Shown here: positions 7,196 to 10,318 of the stretch, piece by piece
How the letters are laid out: every line of letters begins with the position of its first letter
Position numbering within the stretch: position 1 is the stretch's first letter
From: Planctomycetota bacterium
Lineage (GTDB): Bacteria > Planctomycetota > PLA2 > JAEUHO01
Length of the DNA stretch: 10,318 nt
Direction of reading: 5' to 3'
Assembly: GCA_029213105.1 (NCBI GenBank)
Contig: JARGNS010000083.1
Coordinates: 1 to 10,318, forward strand
Notes under the pieces: model-generated
Told to the model about the DNA's origin: nothing
The model's input: the letters and a program-made list of their open reading frames with translations, nothing else
Database searches by the model: none
Made by a program: the position numbers and the translations under genes

Positions 7196-7893
7196 GAGGA
7201 ACTCTGCGACTCCAGCCGGTAGCCGACGCCCCACACGGTCGCGACGCACTTGCCGCTTCCGCCGAGCTTCTTGCGCAGGCGGCTCACGTGCACGTCGAGC
7301 GTGCGCTCCGTGCCCTCCCGGTCGGGATCGAGCACATGCTCGGCGAGCCAGGCCCGCGGGACCGCGGCGCCGGGACGCTTCGCAAGCGCCGCCAGCAGAT
7401 CGAATTCCACACGCGTGAGCTCGACCGGGTCCTCCCCGACGAGCACGCGGCGGCCGGAGATGTCGATGGCGAGCTCGCCCACGGTGATCATGTCGGAGCG
7501 CTGCAGCACCGGGCGGCGCATGCGCGCCTGCACGCGCGCCAACAGCTCATCGGGCCAGAACGGCTTCGTGACGTAGTCGTCGGCACCGAGCTTGAGCGCG
7601 CGCACCTTGTCTTCCGTCTCGTTGCGCGCGCTGAGGATCAGGACGGGCACATCCGAGTCGACGCGGAACGTCTTGAGGATGTCGAGGCCGTACGCCCCCG
7701 GCAGCATCAGATCGAGGATGAGCAGGTGGTAGTCGTCGGGCGACTCGGCCAGCGCATTCGAGCCGTTCTTGATCCACGTGGGTTCAAGGTCGGCGCCCTC
7801 GAGGACGTCGACGATCTGACGGCCCAGGTTCTCGTCGTCTTCGACGAGCAGGATCTTCGGACGAATCGCGGTCACGGTTGCGGCTCCAGCCAT
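7192..7893 (-). CDS. OmpR/PhoB-family response regulator
   Basis: DNA-binding response regulator (233 aa), the cognate partner of the histidine kinase that overlaps its 3' end. The receiver domain (about 12-125) has acidic pocket E18/D19/D20, phospho-acceptor D61 in LILDLMLPG, S88 in ILSAR, Y107 and K110 in DDYVTKPF; all key residues are present. The C-terminal winged helix (about 135-228) carries VELTRVEFDLLAAL, the recognition segment RTLDVHVSRLRKKL, and the wing VWGVGYRL. The ATG at 7893 is preceded by AGGAGG with 8-base spacing, a strong site. The gene is first in a minus-strand cluster and divergent from the EF-hand gene, so the shared 166-base region is the obvious place for its own binding sites, as such regulators often control themselves and a divergent target. 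The inducing signal is unknown. Confidence 0.97.
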   Translation of the reverse strand: MAGAATVTAIRPKILLVEDDENLGRQIVDVLEGADLEPTWIKNGSNALAESPDDYHLLILDLMLPGAYGLDILKTFRVDSDVPVLILSARNETEDKVRALKLGADDYVTKPFWPDELLARVQARMRRPVLQRSDMITVGELAIDISGRRVLVGEDPVELTRVEFDLLAALAKRPGAAVPRAWLAEHVLDPDREGTERTLDVHVSRLRKKLGGSGKCVATVWGVGYRLESQSSS

Positions 7894-7900
7894 CGCTTGT

Positions 7901-7906
7901 GCCTCC
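7901..7906 (-). promoter_or_regulatory. Strong ribosome binding site of the response regulator
   Basis: AGGAGG on the minus strand, 8 bases before the ATG at 7893. It fixes the start of the regulator. Confidence 0.75.
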
Positions 7907-7988
7907 TATCGTGCCGCAGGGTGGACTCGAATTCTTGCGTTCTCCTGAAAGCGCGACAGACGAACCCACGAACGCCGGCACGCCTTAA

Positions 7989-8008
7989 GGCGCCCGCAAG
8001 AGGGCGCC
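7989..8008 (+). promoter_or_regulatory. Inverted repeat/hairpin in the leader of the EF-hand gene
   Basis: GGCGCCC and GGGCGCC form a perfect 7-base-pair stem around the 6-base loop GCAAGA. It overlaps the palindrome at 7981-7992, so two alternative structures compete. It lies about 50 bases before the EF-hand start. It could be an operator, a leader-RNA hairpin, or the end signal of an older transcript; no T-tract follows. Confidence 0.45.
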
Positions 8009-8046
8009 GTACCCCAGCCGTCCGTGGCGGGTTGAAGCCCGCAACC

Positions 8047-8052
8047 AAGGAG
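8047..8052 (+). promoter_or_regulatory. Ribosome binding site of the EF-hand gene
   Basis: AAGGAG lies 7 bases before the ATG at 8060. It supports that start and the reality of this unusual low-complexity gene. Confidence 0.75.
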
Positions 8053-8059
8053 ATTTCCG

Positions 8060-8965
8060 ATGAAGACCCTGATGAGCACCACGAGCCTCATCGTCCTGGC
8101 GGCCCTGGTCGCCTTCATGAGCACACCCGCCGGCGCCGAGGACGAGACCACGCCGGCTCCGGGCGAGGAGCGCCCCGCCCCGGCCGGTCCGCAGGCCGAC
8201 ACCCGCGACGGACCGCCCAAGCAGCTGGACCTCGGCCGGCTCCTGCGCGTGGCCGATGCCGACCACGACGGCACGGTGAGCGGCGAGGAGTGGAAGGCGT
8301 TCCGTACGCAGCTCGATGCGCGCTTTGGCTCCCTGGATGCCGATGCGGACGGCGCGCTCTCGGACAAGGAACTCCCGCGCCGACGCCGCGGCATGCGTCG
8401 CGGCACCCAGGCGCGTGGTCCCCAGGCACGTGGCCCCCGGGGCCGGGACGGCCGGGCCCGCGGCCAGCGCGCCCAGGCCCGCGGCGCCCAGGGCAGCACG
8501 CGCCGCGGCCCGCCGCAGGGGCGTCGGCACGCACGCGGTCCCCAGCAGGGTGGCCACCGCGGTCCCCACGCACGCGGGGCCCGCCAGGGCCACGGCATGC
8601 GGGGTACCGGTCGACGGGGCCCGCAGCGCGGTCCCGGCATGCGGGGGACCGGTCGACGGGGCCCTCAGCCGGGCCCGCAGCGCGGGCCCGGCATGCGCGG
8701 TCGTGCGGCACACGGCATGGCTCGACGCGGCCCCGGCCCGCGCGGTTCGCAGCACGGTCCCCAGAGGCAGGGTCCCCAGAGGCAGGGTCCCGAGGGACAG
8801 GGTCGCCACCACCGCAGCCGCGACCAGGGTCCGGGCATGCGCGGCCCGCGCGACGGGGCACGCCGCGGCCCCCAGGGGGACGCGGACCTCGGCGCCAAGC
8901 TCGATCGCCTCTCCAGCGCGCTGGAGAAGCTCCGGGCGGCCATGGATCCGCGCTCGCCGCGCTAG
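8060..8965 (+). CDS. Secreted EF-hand protein with long Arg-rich, Lys-free disordered tail
   Basis: Predicted exported calcium-binding protein (301 aa); biological role unknown. A signal peptide covers 1-26 (cleavage after AGA). An acidic/Pro-rich linker (27-55) leads to a pair of EF-hand loops: DADHDGTVSGEE at 66-77 and DADADGALSDKE at 93-104. Both have canonical ligands at positions 1, 3, 5, 9 and 12, so Ca2+ binding is likely. Residues 105-272 are low-complexity Arg/Gly/Pro/Gln with some His and Met: 44 Arg but no Lys, only four acidic residues, and no aromatic residue anywhere after F89. A short amphipathic helix (about 274-296) closes the protein. Start, ribosome site, signal peptide and EF-hands all agree, so the gene is real despite composition. 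It is divergent from the response regulator, which may control it. The tail could bind polyanions such as DNA, polyphosphate or acidic polysaccharide; that is inference. Confidence 0.9.
   Translation: MKTLMSTTSLIVLAALVAFMSTPAGAEDETTPAPGEERPAPAGPQADTRDGPPKQLDLGRLLRVADADHDGTVSGEEWKAFRTQLDARFGSLDADADGALSDKELPRRRRGMRRGTQARGPQARGPRGRDGRARGQRAQARGAQGSTRRGPPQGRRHARGPQQGGHRGPHARGARQGHGMRGTGRRGPQRGPGMRGTGRRGPQPGPQRGPGMRGRAAHGMARRGPGPRGSQHGPQRQGPQRQGPEGQGRHHRSRDQGPGMRGPRDGARRGPQGDADLGAKLDRLSSALEKLRAAMDPRSPR
8408..8437 (+). repeat. 15-base tandem repeat encoding QARGP
   Basis: Two imperfect 15-base units encode QARGP twice, at residues 117-126 of the EF-hand protein. It is part of the low-complexity tail and shares its Arg-Gly-Pro content with the repeats further on. 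Confidence 0.6.
8594..8701 (+). repeat. Tandem repeat encoding GMRGTGRRGPQ units
   Basis: Three units begin with GGCATGCG at 8594, 8636 and 8690. The first two share long stretches including ACCGGTCGACGGGGCCC; the third is partial. Spacings of 42 and 54 bases keep the frame, giving 14- and 18-residue units (GMRGTGRRGPQRGP, the second with a 4-residue insertion). This indicates growth of the tail by in-frame duplication. Confidence 0.8.
8756..8800 (+). repeat. 15-base tandem repeat encoding GPQRQ
   Basis: Three consecutive 15-base units encode GPQRQ, GPQRQ and GPEGQ (residues 233-247 of the EF-hand protein). The first two units are near-identical in DNA, which points to recent slippage or duplication. 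Confidence 0.8.
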
Positions 8966-9008
8966 AGCTCACCACGATCCGGTCCGCCCCTGGTGGCGGG
9001 CACCGCAT

Positions 9009-9055
9009 CGACCCGGCGCGGAGGCAGGCAGCCTCCGCGCCGGGTCGCTTTCGTT
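9009..9055 (+). terminator. Strong intrinsic terminator-like hairpin between convergent genes
   Basis: A perfect inverted repeat with 17-base arms (9009-9025 and 9031-9047) surrounds a 5-base loop AGGCA. On the + strand it is followed by the T-rich run CTTTCGTT. It lies 43 bases after the EF-hand stop and 22 bases before the end of the convergent gene at 9070, so it may stop both transcripts, though the T-run favours the + direction. Confidence 0.85.
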
Positions 9056-9069
9056 GCGGGCGGCGGCGC

Positions 9070-9969
9070 TCAGGCGTCCAGCCAGGGAGCGCGGTTCGCG
9101 TTCTTGCGGGCGCGGAACCACTCGCGGAAGGCGCCGACGGTGGCGAGCGCCTCGCCCTCCTCGTTGGTCGGCTTGCCGGCAAACTGCTGCAGGGCGGGAA
9201 TCGTGTGCAGCTTGAGTTCGTCCCAGAAGCGCTTGGCCGAGCGCTCCGCGACCGTATTGCCCTGCTCGGCCTGGGCCTCGACGCTCGCGTAGTTCTTCGT
9301 GAGGGCCTTCACCATCGCGTGGCGCCAGCGCCCCGGCACGTCCACGAACAGCCCCAAGGACTTGTGCGCGGCGATCAGCACCGGCAGCTGTACCGCGCTC
9401 GTGCGCATGTGGTGCTTCTCGTACCAGGCCAACGAGGAGGGGTCCCCGATGCGCCCGACGGCGGCGAACGTCGCTTCGAGCTGTTCCTGGGACATGCCCT
9501 GCTTGATCCGCCTGGCGAAGAGGTCGTTGTCGATCACCTTGCGGACGCGCGCGGAGAGCGCCTTGCGCTCCTTCGCATCGAGGTGCGCCGCCACATCGCC
9601 GAGGATCTTGGCGGCATGCACCGCGACCTTCGCGTGGAGGTTGCCCTTGGCGTCCTTGCCGCGCGGGGACTTCCAGCGCCCCAGGGCTCGCAGGAACTGG
9701 GCCTCCGCGCGCTTGCGGTAGGCGCTGCGCGCACGGGCATCCTCGCCGGCGGACTCGTAGGCCTCCGCGACCTCGTCCAAGGCCGCGACGACATCGATGG
9801 TCTTCGAGCGGGACGTGCGCAGCAGCTTGGTGAGGGCCTCCACACGCGCGGTGGCCTCGAGCGTGGTCACGTCCTCGCTCGTCTGGGCCTCGCCGGACGC
9901 TTCGGCCCCCGGGGGCGCGACGAACCACAGCAGGAGGAACAGGGACAGCACGATCGGGGCGGCACGCAT
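9070..9969 (-). CDS. Secreted alpha-helical, HEAT-like protein of unknown function
   Basis: No named family recognised. The product is 299 aa from ATG 9969, chosen because AGGAG lies 6 bases upstream and a clear signal peptide begins there (residues 1-24, LSLFLLLWFVAPP, cleavage after AEA). The frame is open to 10308 but the extension has no supporting site. The mature protein is almost wholly predicted helix. Residues 34-100 look like paired helices of a TPR-type fold (VVAALDEVAEAYESAG), and 165-210 resemble a HEAT-like unit (VGRIGDPSSLAWYEKH then PVLIAAHKSLGLF). The end is Trp/Arg-rich (FREWFRARKNANRAPW). Secreted proteins of this kind are frequent in planctomycete genomes, usually uncharacterised. 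It is convergent with the EF-hand gene across a shared terminator and divergent from a lipoprotein gene. Envelope scaffold or protein-interaction role is only a guess. Confidence 0.85.
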   Translation of the reverse strand: MRAAPIVLSLFLLLWFVAPPGAEASGEAQTSEDVTTLEATARVEALTKLLRTSRSKTIDVVAALDEVAEAYESAGEDARARSAYRKRAEAQFLRALGRWKSPRGKDAKGNLHAKVAVHAAKILGDVAAHLDAKERKALSARVRKVIDNDLFARRIKQGMSQEQLEATFAAVGRIGDPSSLAWYEKHHMRTSAVQLPVLIAAHKSLGLFVDVPGRWRHAMVKALTKNYASVEAQAEQGNTVAERSAKRFWDELKLHTIPALQQFAGKPTNEEGEALATVGAFREWFRARKNANRAPWLDA

Positions 9970-9975
9970 GGCGAT

Positions 9976-9980
9976 CTCCT
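9976..9980 (-). promoter_or_regulatory. Ribosome binding site that decides the start of the HEAT-like protein
   Basis: AGGAG on the minus strand, 6 bases before the ATG at 9969, with more purines just upstream. It supports 9969 over the longer open frame reaching 10308. Confidence 0.7.
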
Positions 9981-9999
9981 CTCCGGACCGGCCCCACGT

Positions 10000-10028
10000 G
10001 GAGACACGCGCGAGTCGCGAGTGTCTCC
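10000..10028. promoter_or_regulatory. 29-base inverted repeat in a divergent intergenic region
   Basis: Arms GGAGACACGCGCG and CGCGAGTGTCTCC pair at 12 of 13 positions (one G/A mismatch) around a 3-base centre AGT. It lies 30 bases before the start of the secreted HEAT-like gene and 133 bases before the lipoprotein start. Since both genes point away, a terminator is unlikely; an operator for a dimeric regulator or a 5'-leader hairpin of the minus-strand mRNA fits better. Confidence 0.6.
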
Positions 10029-10148
10029 GCCATGGGACAGATCGTCCGGAAATGCGCGGAAACAGGGTGATGGAGGTCCCTGGAGCAAAACCCCTGCCGG
10101 AACGCCCCCTGCGGGCGCCCGTAGAACGGACGGGTCCGGTTCGCTGGC

Positions 10149-10154
10149 AGGAGG
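10149..10154 (+). promoter_or_regulatory. Ribosome binding site of the lipoprotein gene
   Basis: AGGAGG lies 7 bases before the ATG at 10162, which supports this partial gene at the window edge. Confidence 0.75.
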
Positions 10155-10161
10155 TGGTGCG

Positions 10162-10318
10162 ATGATCAAGCGTCTCGTGGATGGAACGACTGTCCTTCTC
10201 TGTGCGTGTGCCCTGCTGCTGGCAGGTTGCGGAGCGGAGACGCCTACGCCGACGGGGCCCGCCCCGGTGGACATCGGCAGCCTGGCGGCCGATCAGCTCG
10301 ACGCGCACCGCACGCTGG
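10162..10318 (+). CDS. Lipoprotein, 3'-truncated by the window edge
   Basis: The frame runs from ATG 10162 to the end of the window without a stop (52 codons visible). The N-terminus has a lipoprotein signal peptide: positive n-region MIKR, hydrophobic stretch VLLCACALLLAG, and lipobox LLAGC with lipidated Cys23. A Thr/Pro-rich linker follows (ETPTPTGPAP), then a more ordered start (VDIGSLAADQLDAHRTL). This predicts a membrane-anchored protein outside the cytoplasm. The functional domain lies beyond the window, so no role can be given. It is divergent from the HEAT-like secreted protein gene; the 192-base shared region includes the 29-base inverted repeat and may co-regulate them. Confidence 0.85.
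   Translation, partial: MIKRLVDGTTVLLCACALLLAGCGAETPTPTGPAPVDIGSLAADQLDAHRTL

Larger units (their letters stand above)
7894..8059. promoter_or_regulatory. Divergent regulatory region between the response regulator and the EF-hand gene
   Basis: This 166-base region must hold the promoters for both genes. It contains the 12-base palindrome CGCCTTAAGGCG (7981-7992), a 7-base-pair inverted repeat (7989-8008), and a 5-base-pair hairpin GCGGG/CCCGC (8027-8042) just before the EF-hand ribosome binding site. A direct repeat CGAAC occurs at 7961 and 7969. No convincing -35/-10 pair was found on either strand. Confidence 0.5.

Noticed and set aside
5507..7222. 571-residue open frame on the plus strand
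   Set aside because: Antisense to the histidine kinase, which has all HisKA/HATPase boxes. No ribosome site or domain supports it.
7961..7973. Direct repeat CGAAC-CCA-CGAAC as a possible OmpR-family binding site
   Set aside because: The 8-base period does not match the 10-11-base spacing usual for this family, and a 5-base unit is too short to trust.
8402..8870. Short repeats that might suggest a CRISPR array
   Set aside because: The repeats are in frame, encode related peptides, have no unique spacers of constant length, and lie inside a coding gene with no cas genes nearby.
8115..9182. 355-residue minus-strand frame, and 8316-9215 on the plus strand in another frame
   Set aside because: Both are Arg/Pro/Ala-rich translations of the repeat-bearing EF-hand gene. 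The EF-hand frame alone has a ribosome site, signal peptide and conserved loops.
10124..10142. Bulged hairpin GAACGGA/TCCGGTTC before the lipoprotein ribosome site
   Set aside because: It needs a bulged base and has only a 4-base loop; not distinguishable from chance without conservation.
9970..10308. N-terminal extension of the HEAT-like protein (412-residue frame)
   Set aside because: It would run through the 29-base inverted repeat and the divergent lipoprotein start, and bury a clear signal peptide that has its own ribosome site at 9976-9980.

Overview
This is a GC-rich bacterial chromosomal segment in which nearly every base is coding. The gene set suggests a Planctomycetota-type organism: a Hanks-type Ser/Thr kinase with tandem kinase domains, a secreted sialate O-acetylesterase-like SGNH hydrolase, a secreted EF-hand protein with a low-complexity tail, and a secreted HEAT-like alpha-helical protein. 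This lineage call is an inference from gene content and composition. No rRNA or other taxonomic marker is present, and other GC-rich phyla such as Myxococcota or Acidobacteriota cannot be excluded.

Layout. Bases 1-3236 (+ strand) hold a compact three-gene run. It starts with the 3' part of a Ser/Thr kinase that enters from outside the window. Next is an exported sialate O-acetylesterase-like enzyme, overlapping the kinase by the 4 bases ATGA, and then an endonuclease/exonuclease/phosphatase (EEP) family enzyme 7 bases further on. Only 6 bases separate this run from a convergent minus-strand cluster covering 3243-7893. In its own transcription order that cluster holds an OmpR/PhoB-type response regulator, an overlapping sensor histidine kinase, a membrane-anchored coiled-coil protein, and a beta-CASP metallo-beta-lactamase RNase-like protein.

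The response regulator is divergent from a secreted protein at 8060-8965 that has two canonical EF-hand loops and a long, lysine-free, arginine-rich disordered tail. The 166-base divergent region contains a 12-base palindrome and a 7-base-pair hairpin. The EF-hand gene ends at a perfect 17-base-pair terminator-like hairpin (9009-9047). Beyond it lies a convergent secreted alpha-helical protein (9070-9969), which is divergent from a lipoprotein gene cut off by the window's right edge. That second divergent region holds a 29-base inverted repeat.

The part most worth attention is 4650-8965. A two-component system is divergent from a secreted EF-hand protein. The sensor carries a 66-residue Arg/Pro/Gly-rich insert in its extracytoplasmic domain and has Ile where the HisKA phosphatase Thr/Asn normally sits. 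The next gene downstream encodes a membrane-anchored coiled-coil protein with a degenerate EF-hand-like loop and an RGG-rich tail. A calcium-linked or polycation-linked envelope-sensing module is a reasonable but untested reading. No mobile elements, CRISPR arrays, tRNA or rRNA genes were seen.
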